DNA of 21,619 nucleotides from Avisuccinivibrio_A sp964651505 (GTDB lineage Bacteria; Pseudomonadota; Gammaproteobacteria; Enterobacterales; Succinivibrionaceae). Under the pieces are notes generated by a model, which worked only from the letters and a program-made list of their open reading frames with translations, did not search any database and had not been told where the DNA came from. The DNA is taken from assembly GCA_964651505.1 (NCBI GenBank), contig CAZYXT010000032.1, forward strand, positions 1 to 21,619, in the 5' to 3' direction. Made by a program: the position numbers and the translations under genes. Positions 1 to 6,871 of this stretch are shown here, one piece after another. Position 1 is the stretch's first letter; the number at the start of each line of letters is the position of its first letter.

Positions 1-36
1 ACTCAAGACAAGCTTCAGCTTAGCTTGCAGCCTGCG

Positions 37-329
37 GCGACAAGCATTCGGCCTCACCGCGACAGATATTCGGCCACCGGGTGTAAAAAGACCGGAGGCA
101 GGTGTTCCTGTGCCTTGGGAACTAATTATTTAATCGAGGCTGAATCATCTGCCGACAGTAATTCGGCCGCGCTTAACTTGATGCTTCGTCCGAAATGCCG
201 ACACATCAAGTGCAGCATCAAGAGCGACAAAGAAAACACGCAAGCAGGGAGTATTGCTGTAAAGAGCGAATCTTAATGCAATCAATCCTGATGATTGCGA
301 GCGACAACAAATGCCGATCAAATTCGGTC
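37..329 (+). repeat. Degenerate 17-bp repeat, three to four scattered copies
   Basis: Three copies share the pattern YGACARnnATTCGGCC: 37-53 (GCGACAAGCATTCGGCC), 59-75 (GCGACAGATATTCGGCC) and 152-168 (CCGACAGTAATTCGGCC). A weaker fourth copy, ending ATTCGGTC, lies at 313-329. The third and fourth copies have short dyad symmetry (CCGA/TCGG). The first two are in tandem, 22 bp apart. They lie in a stretch of about 500 bp with no credible gene, just left of the dif-like site. Function is unknown; remnants of a repeat family or protein-binding sites are both possible. Confidence 0.45.
278..298. repeat. Small perfect hairpin in gene-free left region
   Basis: GCAATCA (278-284) and TGATTGC (292-298) form a perfect 7-bp inverted repeat around a 7-nt loop. 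No T-run follows on either strand, so it is not a convincing terminator. The whole stretch 1-713 holds only short reading frames with unnatural composition and no ribosome binding site. I see no gene there. Confidence 0.35.
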
Positions 330-502
330 TCTGCTCAAGACAGCAAGCCTGATGATCGCGTACATAAGATCAGCTGTCCGGATCTTCAACCAAGATCTCC
401 TGATAAGCAGCAATCGTCAAAACGAATGGTTTAAAGATCAGAGTTATTAGTTGAGGCTCAATTGGGAGCTTAAAATCGGCCCTAAGCCATGTCACCGATC
501 TA

Positions 503-530
503 ATTTAACATAATATAAATTATACGAAGT
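503..530 (-). other. dif: dif-like XerCD recombination site
   Basis: Read on the minus strand, this 28-bp site has a XerD-side arm TTATGTTAAAT (503-513) identical to the Escherichia coli dif arm. The 6-bp centre (514-519) matches the E. coli centre at five of six positions. The XerC-side arm ACTTCGTATAA (520-530) fits the gammaproteobacterial consensus RnTKCGCATAA at ten of eleven positions. The 11-6-11 geometry is exact. dif is where XerC and XerD, activated by FtsK, resolve chromosome dimers at the terminus. It sits in gene-free DNA, as dif often does. A dif copied into a XerCD-using phage, element or plasmid would look the same. The resemblance is from memory of the consensus, not from a search. 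Confidence 0.85.
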
Positions 531-565
531 TAGAGTTTGACGCGGACACATGGGACGAATACGCT

Positions 566-701
566 CCAAGACATCTTCCAAGCTCTGATCTTCGATTTTT
601 GGGTTTAGATCTTATAAAGAGAGCCCAAGATGTTTACCTGATCCAAGATAAGCGTCAGACTTTAATTTTGGGATCAAAGAATCAGAGCTTGCCCAAGATT
701 A
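566..701. repeat. Imperfect inverted and tandem hairpin repeats downstream of the deoR-type gene
   Basis: CAAGCTCTGAT (near 579-589) recurs inverted as ATCAGAGCTTG (681-691). Two similar units also stand about 70 bp apart: TTTTTGGG (596-603) with GCCCAAGA (623-630), and TTTTGGG (666-672) with GCCCAAGAT (691-699). Each can fold as a TTGGG/CCCAA hairpin. They lie between the dif-like site and the 3' end of the minus-strand regulator. Neither has a good T-run, so they may serve as RNA 3'-end structures or protein sites rather than classical terminators. Confidence 0.35.
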
Positions 702-713
702 CATCTTATGCCG

Positions 714-1484
714 TCAAACCAGCTCGTCTTCATCCTCATCCACTTGCACGATATGACCTTGCTCAAGATAAGGCGCCAAATGATCTCCCTTGGTGGTGAT
801 GATGGTCATGCCGTCAAACTTGCAAAAAGTTACCGGAGCATCGATGCCAAACTTGGAGTGATCGGACAAAAGATAATTTTGCGGGCAATGATCGAGCACC
901 GCTCCCTTGATGACGGCATCTTCGCCGTACGTGGTCGAGATCCCTCTTTTGACGGTAATGCCAAAGGCGCCGAAAAACGCGATGGTAAAGTTGAATTTGC
1001 GCAAGAACTCGAGCGTGTAGCAACCTTGCAGACCGTCGGTGAGCTGTTTGATGCGCCCCGGGGCAATGCTGGCGTTAAGCCCTGCCCTAGATAAGATCAT
1101 CGCATGCTTAAGCCCGATGGTGATGTACGTGGCCTTGCGCTCGGTAATGTGCTTGCACATCTTCTCGGTGGTGGAGCCCGAGTCGATGAACACCAGATCA
1201 TAAGGCTTGATCAAGGAGGCGGCATACCGGCCGATTTGATCTTTTTCTTTGGTAAATAAGTTGTAGCGGCGGCCCAATTGCTCTTCGCCTCGGCCTAAGA
1301 TAGATGAAACCGACTCGGCTCCGCCGCGTACGAGTCTGACTAATCCGTGCTGATGCAGTTCGTTAAGATCGCGTCTTAACGTAGCCTCCGAAATCCCTGT
1401 TGCGTTGATAAGCTCGGCATAAGACATGCGATTGTTTTCGTTGATGAGTTTGATGATTTGTTCCTGGCGGTCGCGTTTCATCAT
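714..1484 (-). CDS. DeoR/GlpR-family transcriptional regulator
   Basis: This 256-residue protein is a typical DeoR-family repressor. The N-terminal winged helix-turn-helix (residues 2-55) carries the family signature, with recognition helix ISEATLRRDLNEL and wing GLVRLVRGGA. The remaining about 190 residues are the DeoRC sugar-phosphate sensor domain, including DLVFIDSGSTTEKM, the phosphate-binding type of loop, and GEDAVIKGAVL near the end. I start at the ATG at 1484 (or the adjacent one at 1481) because the helix-turn-helix then begins within a few residues, as in relatives. The longer frame would need a TTG at 1526. Upstream lie a promoter and palindromic TGCAAT motifs suggesting autoregulation. 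Its effector is unknown. The nearby hydrolase and TRAP genes are possible targets, but this is inference from proximity. Confidence 0.85.
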   Translation of the reverse strand: MMKRDRQEQIIKLINENNRMSYAELINATGISEATLRRDLNELHQHGLVRLVRGGAESVSSILGRGEEQLGRRYNLFTKEKDQIGRYAASLIKPYDLVFIDSGSTTEKMCKHITERKATYITIGLKHAMILSRAGLNASIAPGRIKQLTDGLQGCYTLEFLRKFNFTIAFFGAFGITVKRGISTTYGEDAVIKGAVLDHCPQNYLLSDHSKFGIDAPVTFCKFDGMTIITTKGDHLAPYLEQGHIVQVDEDEDELV

Positions 1485-1547
1485 GGTGGTACAGCCTGCA
1501 AAACTTATCTTTTTTATAGCGCTCAAACCTGATCAGACCCGGCTTTC

Positions 1548-1635
1548 GTGCAATTTTATTGCACCCTTGACGCCTTTGCAATTTAAATCGTTTTTGCAAG
1601 GGACGGCAACCGGGACCCAAGATGCGCAATTGCAC
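1548..1635 (-). promoter_or_regulatory. Promoter and candidate operators of the deoR-type gene
   Basis: On the minus strand a -35 box TTGCAA (1576-1581) is followed after exactly 17 bp by a -10 box TAAAAT (1553-1558). The -10 box sits at the centre of a perfect palindrome, GTGCAAT-TTT-ATTGCAC (1548-1564). Related TGCAA motifs occur at 1575-1584, 1595-1599 and, as GCAATTGC, at 1626-1633. A dyad overlapping the -10 box of a regulator gene is the classic layout for autorepression. The predicted transcript starts near 1546, about 60 nt before the ATG. Assigning the dyad to this DeoR protein is inference. Confidence 0.5.
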
Positions 1636-1734
1636 AAATTCTGATGCAGCCTTAAAAAGTCATCGCAAAAAAGCGCATCGGCAGTGCAAATTATGCGATC
1701 CAAGGCAAGGTTTTAAGTCTTTTGTCCAAGCCGG

Positions 1735-1758
1735 AAGGCGCCTGTTGAGGCGCCTTTT
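1735..1758. terminator. Hairpin between the hydrolase gene and the deoR-type gene
   Basis: AAGGCGCC (1735-1742) and GGCGCCTT (1749-1756) form a perfect 8-bp stem with the 6-nt loop TGTTGA. It begins just past the stop codon of the minus-strand hydrolase gene, which is the right place for its terminator. The T-run is better on the plus strand (TTTT at 1755-1758) than on the minus strand, so termination may be imperfect or bidirectional. Confidence 0.6.
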
Positions 1759-1763
1759 GAAAG

Positions 1764-2918
1764 CTATTTTTGCTCAAGTTTCGCCCTTTCGCGCCTCGCG
1801 TCGTTCACCCACCATTCATCAAAGACCTGCTCTCGTTCATCAAGGTACACAGGCTGCCCGATGACGGGAGTTAAGAGCTTATAGTCATACCGGGCGCTGT
1901 TGGCGCTTAACTTTATATAAGGATCATCCCAGGCATGGGAAGATAAGGCAAAGCGTCCCGAGTGCACGGGAATGGCATATTTGGTGTTCACCTCGTGCAG
2001 AGCCTTGGCCGCATCTTCAGGGCTGATGTGGATCAAAGGCCAGTTTTCATTGTATTGGCCGCACTCCATCAGGGTTAAAAAGATGCGCGGAAACTTTTGC
2101 CCTATGCTCTTAAAGTGCCGCCCGTAGCCCGTGTCGCCTGACAAATAGATCTGAGAGCCATCGCTCAAGGTGATGACATAGCCTGCCCATAAGGTCTTGT
2201 TGCGGGTGATAAAGCGGCCTGAGAAGTGACGGGCCGTGACCAGATCAAAGGTCAAAGGCGCAAACTCAATGGTATCGTCCCAATCGCCCTCGATGATCCT
2301 ATCAGGCTCCACACCCCAGTATTCAAGGTGCTGCCCTACTCCCAAAGGACAAATAAAGGTTACGGGAGTTTGGGCCAAAGCCTTGATGGCAGAGACTTCC
2401 AAGTGATCATAATGATCATGGGTCAACACCACCAAGTTAAGATCCAAGGCAGTGAAATCCTCAATCGTGTAAGGCTCGCAGTCTTTGAAGGCCGTATTTA
2501 AAAACGACAAGGGGGCCGCGTAGTCCTCAAGCACCGGATCAACCAAGATCTTAAGACCGTCAAGCTGCATATACAGCGATGAGTGCCCAAGCCAAATAAT
2601 AAGGTTGTCATCAGGGTTTAAGGAGGCTATATCGGTTTTAACCTGCGTAAGCGGCACCTCGGGTTTGAGTCTTTCCCAATCGTTAAACAAGAAATTCCAA
2701 TAGGCTTTGAGGGTGGACTGATTGGGGTTTAACACCTCTGTGGACTCGCGATTGACAAACTGCCCGTCTGCATAGTTGGGGGATTGCTTGATGCGCTCGA
2801 GCCTTTCCCCCTTGGGCAGCTGGCCCAAGGCTGTGCACGCATTGATTAAAAATCCGCTCATGACTGCCGCGCCTGTGATTGCAAGCAGACAAAGAGCTTT
2901 GCAAATTGGTTTTTTCAT
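1764..2918 (-). CDS. Exported metallo-beta-lactamase-fold hydrolase (NAPE-PLD/RomA-like)
   Basis: The 384-residue protein has the metal-binding motif THDHYDHL (H167, H169, D171, H172), a further His in TARHFSG (H231), the bridging Asp in SGDTGYG (D262) and a late His in IPVHSGR (H319). That is a complete dinuclear metal site of the metallo-beta-lactamase fold. GHSS near 111 and LVDPV near 125 are typical of the branch that includes N-acyl-phosphatidylethanolamine phospholipase D and RomA-like proteins. Residues 1-30 are a hydrophobic export signal ending FLINAC. It could be a poor lipobox (Asn at -2) or a plain signal or anchor. Substrate is unknown; a phosphodiester or lipid-like ester is plausible from the family. 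It lies 16 bp behind the yfeK-like gene and is probably cotranscribed with it. Confidence 0.85.
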   Translation of the reverse strand: MKKPICKALCLLAITGAAVMSGFLINACTALGQLPKGERLERIKQSPNYADGQFVNRESTEVLNPNQSTLKAYWNFLFNDWERLKPEVPLTQVKTDIASLNPDDNLIIWLGHSSLYMQLDGLKILVDPVLEDYAAPLSFLNTAFKDCEPYTIEDFTALDLNLVVLTHDHYDHLEVSAIKALAQTPVTFICPLGVGQHLEYWGVEPDRIIEGDWDDTIEFAPLTFDLVTARHFSGRFITRNKTLWAGYVITLSDGSQIYLSGDTGYGRHFKSIGQKFPRIFLTLMECGQYNENWPLIHISPEDAAKALHEVNTKYAIPVHSGRFALSSHAWDDPYIKLSANSARYDYKLLTPVIGQPVYLDEREQVFDEWWVNDARRERAKLEQK

Positions 2919-2934
2919 TGTTCTGCTTTGTAAC

Positions 2935-3315
2935 TTACTGACATAAAGTACGGTTTTGCTCTTGCAGCTTTTTTAAGCGCAAGGTTAAGTATTCTGATGC
3001 CTTGATCCTGCTGCCATCTTCCAAGAGAACGAAGTAGCTGCGACCGGTCAGCCATGAATGCGAAGCGGTTTTGACGATGAAATCATCGACGCTGTCCAAA
3101 GAATCTTCGCTGCGGGCAAGCTTGGCTGCCAAATGAGAAGCCGCCCGGTCGGACGAATACAAACTGCCGTTGCGCTCGAACTTTATTTGGGTTTCGGCTC
3201 TGATATCGTCGATTAAAGCCTCGCACCAGCATTTATCGGTCGGGCTTAAAGCTTGGGCTTGCGCACACAAGAACAAAAGAGCCGCGCAGGCAGCTGTGGA
3301 GCAACAAATCCTCAT
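2935..3315 (-). CDS. yfeK: YfeK-like secreted protein (DUF5329 family)
   Basis: This 126-residue protein begins with a signal peptide (about residues 1-22, ending AQA-L). The mature part resembles E. coli YfeK along its length: FERNGSLYSS...ASHLAAKL, then DFIVKTASHSWLTGRSY, matching YfeK's FVRNG, SHLRLKL and FIDKVASSSSITGKPY blocks as I remember them. The family has no known function. Two closely spaced Cys follow the signal peptide (DKCWC) and one ends the protein (TLCQ), so a disulphide in the periplasm is possible. The start ATG has an AAGG ribosome binding site six bases upstream. It is the first gene of a two-gene unit with the hydrolase. Confidence 0.75.
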   Translation of the reverse strand: MRICCSTAACAALLFLCAQAQALSPTDKCWCEALIDDIRAETQIKFERNGSLYSSDRAASHLAAKLARSEDSLDSVDDFIVKTASHSWLTGRSYFVLLEDGSRIKASEYLTLRLKKLQEQNRTLCQ

Positions 3316-3344
3316 ATCAAGCCTTGATACTCAAAAAGATTAAG

Positions 3345-3377
3345 ATGCAAAATACCTATCATCATATGCAAAATCAA
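3345..3377 (-). promoter_or_regulatory. Candidate promoter of the yfeK-hydrolase unit with 21-bp direct repeat
   Basis: On the minus strand TTGATT (3372-3377) and TATTTT (3349-3354) are separated by 17 bp and would start RNA about 27 nt before the yfeK ATG. The plus strand shows ATGCAAAAT twice, at 3345-3353 and 3366-3374, an exact 21-bp period overlapping both boxes. This could be a two-turn operator. The hexamers are only moderate matches. Confidence 0.35.
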
Positions 3378-3814
3378 GCTGCATGGCTTGCCTAAAAATA
3401 GCAAATATTTGGCAATATCTATCAAACAGGGGCTGTCAAGATGCAGTTGCCGGCGCAGCTTTAACAGCAGCCCTGTCCGCATCTGTTCCCCCAAGGTTAA
3501 TTGCCTGAACTCTTTGGGTTAGAATAGCTCAAATCGCTTGAAATTAGGATCATGATGTCATGGCCAATCCTACCTGCGATAAGTTTGAGAGGCTCGTTTT
3601 GGATTTTTGTGCAGACGGGCAAGAGCACAAAACCTTTTAAATTTACGATGCAGTTGCCAAAAGGGCTGACCTTACTCAAGAGGGCATGCAAAAAACAACT
3701 GCCCTATTGGGAAATTAATACTCTGCAGCACCAAGACTTGCTCATCGACAAAAGGTCAATGCCGGACACCCCGGGGACGTCTCAAAATGGCGGAGGTTCA
3801 TGCGTAACATACTA
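3378..3814. other. Intergenic region without a convincing gene
   Basis: Between the yfeK promoter and the CRP site I see no credible gene. Frames at 3497-3691 (minus) and 3552-3815 (plus) overlap each other, have no good ribosome binding site and encode unremarkable sequence. A 12-bp direct repeat, GATGCAGTTGCC, occurs at 3440-3451 and 3647-3658. Nothing else stands out. Confidence 0.5.
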
Positions 3815-3861
3815 GAATGTGAGCAGACTCACAGACCGTATGTTTCTTTAATCGATAGAAT
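3815..3861 (+). promoter_or_regulatory. CRP-dependent (class II) promoter of the TRAP operon
   Basis: TGTGA (3818-3822) and TCACA (3829-3833) flank six bases. This is a perfect core match to the cyclic-AMP receptor protein site TGTGA-N6-TCACA. A -10 hexamer TAGAAT follows at 3856-3861. The centre of the operator (3825.5) lies about 42 bp upstream of the transcription start expected near 3867. That is the position at which CRP overlaps the -35 region and activates class II promoters; no good -35 hexamer is present, as expected. The operon would be switched on when preferred carbon sources are scarce, if CRP acts here as in relatives. Confidence 0.7.
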
Positions 3862-3888
3862 GAACCGTGTACAGCATGTTTCTGCTTT

Positions 3889-3974
3889 AGGGGTGAGAAA
3901 ATTTGCTCAGACCCCTGTCATGCGATGGGGATTTGAGGGTTTTTTATCCTGAAAGTCAAGAACATGATGACTTC
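3889..3974 (+). promoter_or_regulatory. Structured leader of the TRAP operon, possible attenuator
   Basis: The predicted leader is about 135 nt. AGGGGT (3889-3894) can pair with ACCCCT (3911-3916), strengthened by GAG/CTC inside. The same CCCC can instead pair with GGGG at 3927-3930, or ACCC with GGGT at 3937-3940, directly before a run of six T (3940-3945). A third small hairpin, GAAAGTCA/TGACTTC (3951-3974), lies just before the ribosome binding site. Mutually exclusive stems before a T-run suggest attenuation, but no ligand or leader peptide is evident. Confidence 0.35.
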
Positions 3975-4003
3975 AAACTGACATAGAAGATGAAGAGGTG
4001 CAA

Positions 4004-5014
4004 ATGAAGACAATTATATCCAAAGCAATGGCTGTCGCTGCAGCAAGCATACTTGCTGTTTCTATCCCCCTTAGCGCTCAAGCTAAGACCACGCGCATTA
4101 TTTTTGCAAATTACTTTGGCCCTACCCACCCCAATACCCTGATGATGAACAAGTTCAAGGAGGATATTGAGAAGGCATCAAACGGGGATTTCAAGGTTAC
4201 CGTCAAGCCCAACAATGAGGCAGGCGGCGAAGAGAAATTGGCCGAGCTCATCAAGCGCGGCACCATTCAAGTTGCCATCGTGGGCGGCTATCTTAAGAAT
4301 GACGAGCCTATGACGGCTAACATCGAACAGCCTTTCATCATCGACTCATGGGCTCATGCCCGTAAAGTTTACACGGGAGAGGAAGTCCACAAATACTTGG
4401 ACGGCCAGTATAACGAGAAGGCAGGAGCCCACATCGCCGGTTATGTGGTCAACGGCTTCCGTCAGATCTCAAGCTCCAAGCCGGTCGAGAAGCTCAGCGA
4501 TTTTCGCAGCATCAAGATCCGCACTCCTTTAAATGAGGTATTCGTCGAGACCTTTAAGGCCGTGGGCTCCAACCCTACGCCTCTGCCCATGACAGAGCTG
4601 TACACGGCTTTGGAGACCAGAGTGGTTGACGCTCAGGAAAATCCTTATGCCACCATCAAAGAGATGGGCTGGTGGGAAGTACAGGACTATCTCATCGAGA
4701 CGCGCCACATGTTCTCCCCGTCATTTGTAGTGGTCAATGACAGGTTCTACAACAATCTGTCGGATGATGAAAAGGCCTTGTTTGACCGTTGCCTCAAGGA
4801 CGCCATTGCCTACAACTGGGAGATCTCAGAGCAATTTGACAATGAGTCCAAAGACTTCATGATTTCCAAGGGCGTCACCCTGATCCAACCTGATGAGCAG
4901 TTCAAAGCAGATATGCGCAAAGCCTGCGAGCCTGTTTATCAGTGGTTTGACGACAACTTCCCGGGCTCCAAGGAGTTCCGCGAGTTTATCCTCAAAGAAG
5001 GCGAAGGCCTTTAA
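4004..5014 (+). CDS. TRAP transporter substrate-binding protein, DctP family
   Basis: The 336-residue periplasmic binding protein captures an organic acid and delivers it to the membrane subunits encoded next. Residues 1-27 are a signal peptide (hydrophobic core, cleavage after AQA). The mature part has the DctP-family layout, including KIRTP (171-175), whose Arg173 is the residue expected to bind the substrate carboxylate, and VVDAQENP (207-214), the family's G/V-VDGQENP motif. I start at ATG 4004 because AGAGG lies five bases upstream; a GTG two codons earlier is less likely. Substrate cannot be read from sequence. A 2-hydroxy- or keto-acid is suggested by the Ldh2-type dehydrogenase at the operon's end. 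Confidence 0.93.
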   Translation: MKTIISKAMAVAAASILAVSIPLSAQAKTTRIIFANYFGPTHPNTLMMNKFKEDIEKASNGDFKVTVKPNNEAGGEEKLAELIKRGTIQVAIVGGYLKNDEPMTANIEQPFIIDSWAHARKVYTGEEVHKYLDGQYNEKAGAHIAGYVVNGFRQISSSKPVEKLSDFRSIKIRTPLNEVFVETFKAVGSNPTPLPMTELYTALETRVVDAQENPYATIKEMGWWEVQDYLIETRHMFSPSFVVVNDRFYNNLSDDEKALFDRCLKDAIAYNWEISEQFDNESKDFMISKGVTLIQPDEQFKADMRKACEPVYQWFDDNFPGSKEFREFILKEGEGL

Positions 5015-5046
5015 TCCTGCATGCGATTAAAATCCAAATAATTAAC

Positions 5047-5071
5047 GGGGGCGCTTATGAGCCCCCATTTT
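5047..5071 (+). terminator. Intra-operon hairpin after the binding-protein gene
   Basis: GGGGGC (5047-5052) pairs with GCCCCC (5061-5066) and is followed by ATTTT. It lies between the binding-protein gene and the small membrane subunit gene. Such partial terminators or 3'-protecting hairpins are common in transporter operons and let the binding protein be made in excess over the membrane parts. Confidence 0.65.
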
Positions 5072-5090
5072 GATATGGCAGGTGATCTGC

Positions 5091-5546
5091 ATGAAAATTT
5101 TTGAGACATTCGAAACCATAATCAAGTACGTCAGCGGGATGTGCCTGGCTGTTATGGTTATCTTGGTGGTGATCAACACCATTCTGCGCTATTCCATTTC
5201 ATCAAGCATAGTTCAAACCGAAGAATTGTGCCGCTATCTGTTCTTATGGTCTACTTATCTGGCCGTAATTACGGTTTACCGCAAACGTCAGCACATCAAA
5301 GTAACCATTTTGACCGACTATTTGAGTCAGCAAGCTAACAAGATCTTGGCTGTCGCAGTTGAAATAATGTCCATCGTGGTATTGGGGATCTTAGCTTACG
5401 GCTCTTACTTGTATTTTGAAGAGTCGACCATGATAGGTCAGGTTACCTATATTCCTTATAAGGCCATGATCGCCCCGGTGATGATCGCAGGCATCTGTTG
5501 CATATTCTTATCCGTGCAACACCTCTACAACATGTTCAAATCCTAG
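5091..5546 (+). CDS. TRAP transporter small membrane subunit, DctQ family
   Basis: This 151-residue protein has four predicted transmembrane helices (about residues 13-32, 47-63, 87-106 and 124-145), the standard DctQ size and topology. The conserved ELCRYLFLW stretch near residues 44-52 and the basic loop YRKRQHIKV (62-70) are typical of the family. DctQ joins the large subunit to form the sodium-driven transporter. The start is ATG 5091, preceded by AGGTGA five bases upstream; the longer frame would need a TTG inside the preceding hairpin's T-run. The stop is 12 bp before the large-subunit start, so the two are translated from one message. Confidence 0.9.
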   Translation: MKIFETFETIIKYVSGMCLAVMVILVVINTILRYSISSSIVQTEELCRYLFLWSTYLAVITVYRKRQHIKVTILTDYLSQQANKILAVAVEIMSIVVLGILAYGSYLYFEESTMIGQVTYIPYKAMIAPVMIAGICCIFLSVQHLYNMFKS

Positions 5547-5558
5547 GGGGGTAGAATC

Positions 5559-6842
5559 ATGCAGGAATTAGCTCTCTTTTTGGGATCACTCTTCCTCTTT
5601 TTGCTAACCGGCATGCCCATCGCCATCGTGCTGATGATAAGCTGCATGCTGTTAATCTGGTGGATTGATCTTGGCGACATTGCCTATCAATTGTCTTTCC
5701 AAATTGTTTCGGGCACGGACAACTATATTCTGATCACGGTCCCCTTCTTCATTCTGGCAGGCGAGCTGATGAAGCATGGAGGCATTTCTGATCAGTTGAT
5801 CTCCTTTGCCAAGGCCATGATCGGACGCTTAAGAGGCGGCTTGGGTTATGCCGGCATTTTATCGTGCATGCTGTTTGCAGGCCTCTCGGGCGTGGCCATT
5901 GCCGACGTATCGGCCTTGGGCGGCATCTTGGTGCCCATGATGGTGGCCGCAGGCTACGATAAGGCAAGATCGACAGGCTTGATCTGCTCGGCAGCTCTGA
6001 CCGCCCCCATCATTCCGCCAAGCCTTCCCATGATCATCTTGGGCGTTACGGTGGGCCTGTCCATCGGCAAGCTGTTCGTGATGGGCATCGTGCCCGGCAT
6101 CCTCTTGGGCGTGTCGCTGATGGTTGCCTGGTTCTTTATCGTAAGAAAGGATAATCTGCGCGACGTCACCGTAGTGCCTGTCAAAGAAATCCCCAGGGTC
6201 TTCATCAAGGCCCTGCCTTCGCTGCTGTTGCCCATTATCATCATCGTCGGTATCAGAATGGGCTTTTTCACCCCTACCGAGGGCGGAGCCATCGCCAGCG
6301 CCTATGCTTTTTTGGTTGCAACCGTCATTAACAGAAAGCTCAAGCTCTCGCAGATGCCGAACATTCTGTATGACGCAGCCAAGAGCACGGCCGTGGTCAT
6401 GTTTATCGTAGGCGGCGCCTGTGCCATCGGATGGGTGATCACCATGGCAGATGTTCCCGCCTCCCTGGTAGTTTTGATGGAGCCTTTGGTTGAAAAGCCT
6501 GCGCTGCTCTTGATTGTGATAAACATCTTCCTGTTGGGCATCGGCATGGTAATGGATATCACTCCGGTAATTTTGATCTTCGCTCCAGTATTGTTCCCCT
6601 TGGTGGATGCGGCAGGGATTGATCTTTACTACTTTGCCATCATCATGATCCTCAACTTGTGCATAGGATTGCTCACCCCTCCGGTCGGCACTGTCTTGTT
6701 CGTAGGCTGCTCCATCAGCGGTCTGTCCATGGGCCAGATCGTCAAGGGCGTGGCTCCTTTCCTCATTGCCGAGCTGCTGTTCTTGATTTTGTGCCTGTTA
6801 TTCCCGGTCATCATCATGGGACCTGCCGATTTCTTTGGATGA
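5559..6842 (+). CDS. TRAP transporter large membrane subunit, DctM family (YiaN-like)
   Basis: This 427-residue, strongly hydrophobic protein is the ion-coupled translocating subunit of the TRAP system. Family landmarks are LLTGMPIAIVL near the start, VPFFILAGELM (about 65-75), FAGLSGVAIADVSALG (about 107-122), TAPIIPPSLPMIILG (about 148-162) and GFFTPTEGGAIASAYAF (about 235-251), with TPPVGTVLF near 373. Along its length it resembles E. coli YiaN, the large subunit of the 2,3-diketogulonate transporter, as I recall that sequence. This suggests a sugar-acid-like substrate but does not prove it. A strong AGGGGGG ribosome binding site precedes ATG 5559. Confidence 0.92.
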   Translation: MQELALFLGSLFLFLLTGMPIAIVLMISCMLLIWWIDLGDIAYQLSFQIVSGTDNYILITVPFFILAGELMKHGGISDQLISFAKAMIGRLRGGLGYAGILSCMLFAGLSGVAIADVSALGGILVPMMVAAGYDKARSTGLICSAALTAPIIPPSLPMIILGVTVGLSIGKLFVMGIVPGILLGVSLMVAWFFIVRKDNLRDVTVVPVKEIPRVFIKALPSLLLPIIIIVGIRMGFFTPTEGGAIASAYAFLVATVINRKLKLSQMPNILYDAAKSTAVVMFIVGGACAIGWVITMADVPASLVVLMEPLVEKPALLLIVINIFLLGIGMVMDITPVILIFAPVLFPLVDAAGIDLYYFAIIMILNLCIGLLTPPVGTVLFVGCSISGLSMGQIVKGVAPFLIAELLFLILCLLFPVIIMGPADFFG

Positions 6843-6871
6843 CGTTTTTGTGACAAGTAAGGAACTATTTT

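Noticed and set aside
25..434. Two overlapping small plus-strand frames
   Set aside because: They have no ribosome binding site, unnatural amino-acid composition and overlap the degenerate repeats.
500..533. Match to a loxP arm (TATACGAAGTTA at 521-532) with an 8-bp spacer
   Set aside because: The second arm is poor, and the same bases fit dif far better, including 11 of 11 in the XerD arm. The resemblance of the two recombinase sites explains it.
1485..1526. Fourteen-codon N-terminal extension of the DeoR-type protein from a TTG
   Set aside because: It would displace the helix-turn-helix from its usual place at the N-terminus, and ATG codons at 1484 and 1481 are better.
1764..2918. UlaG-type ascorbate-6-phosphate lactonase, suggested by the adjacent DeoR gene
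   Set aside because: The protein has an export signal and NAPE-PLD/RomA-type blocks, unlike cytoplasmic UlaG.
2926..2941. TTTGTAACTTA resembling a Tus-binding Ter site
   Set aside because: Only the TTGTAACT core matches. The critical G before it is T, and the flanks do not fit.
3497..3815. Overlapping small frames on both strands before the TRAP operon
   Set aside because: They have no convincing ribosome binding sites or family resemblance. The region reads as regulatory and intergenic DNA.
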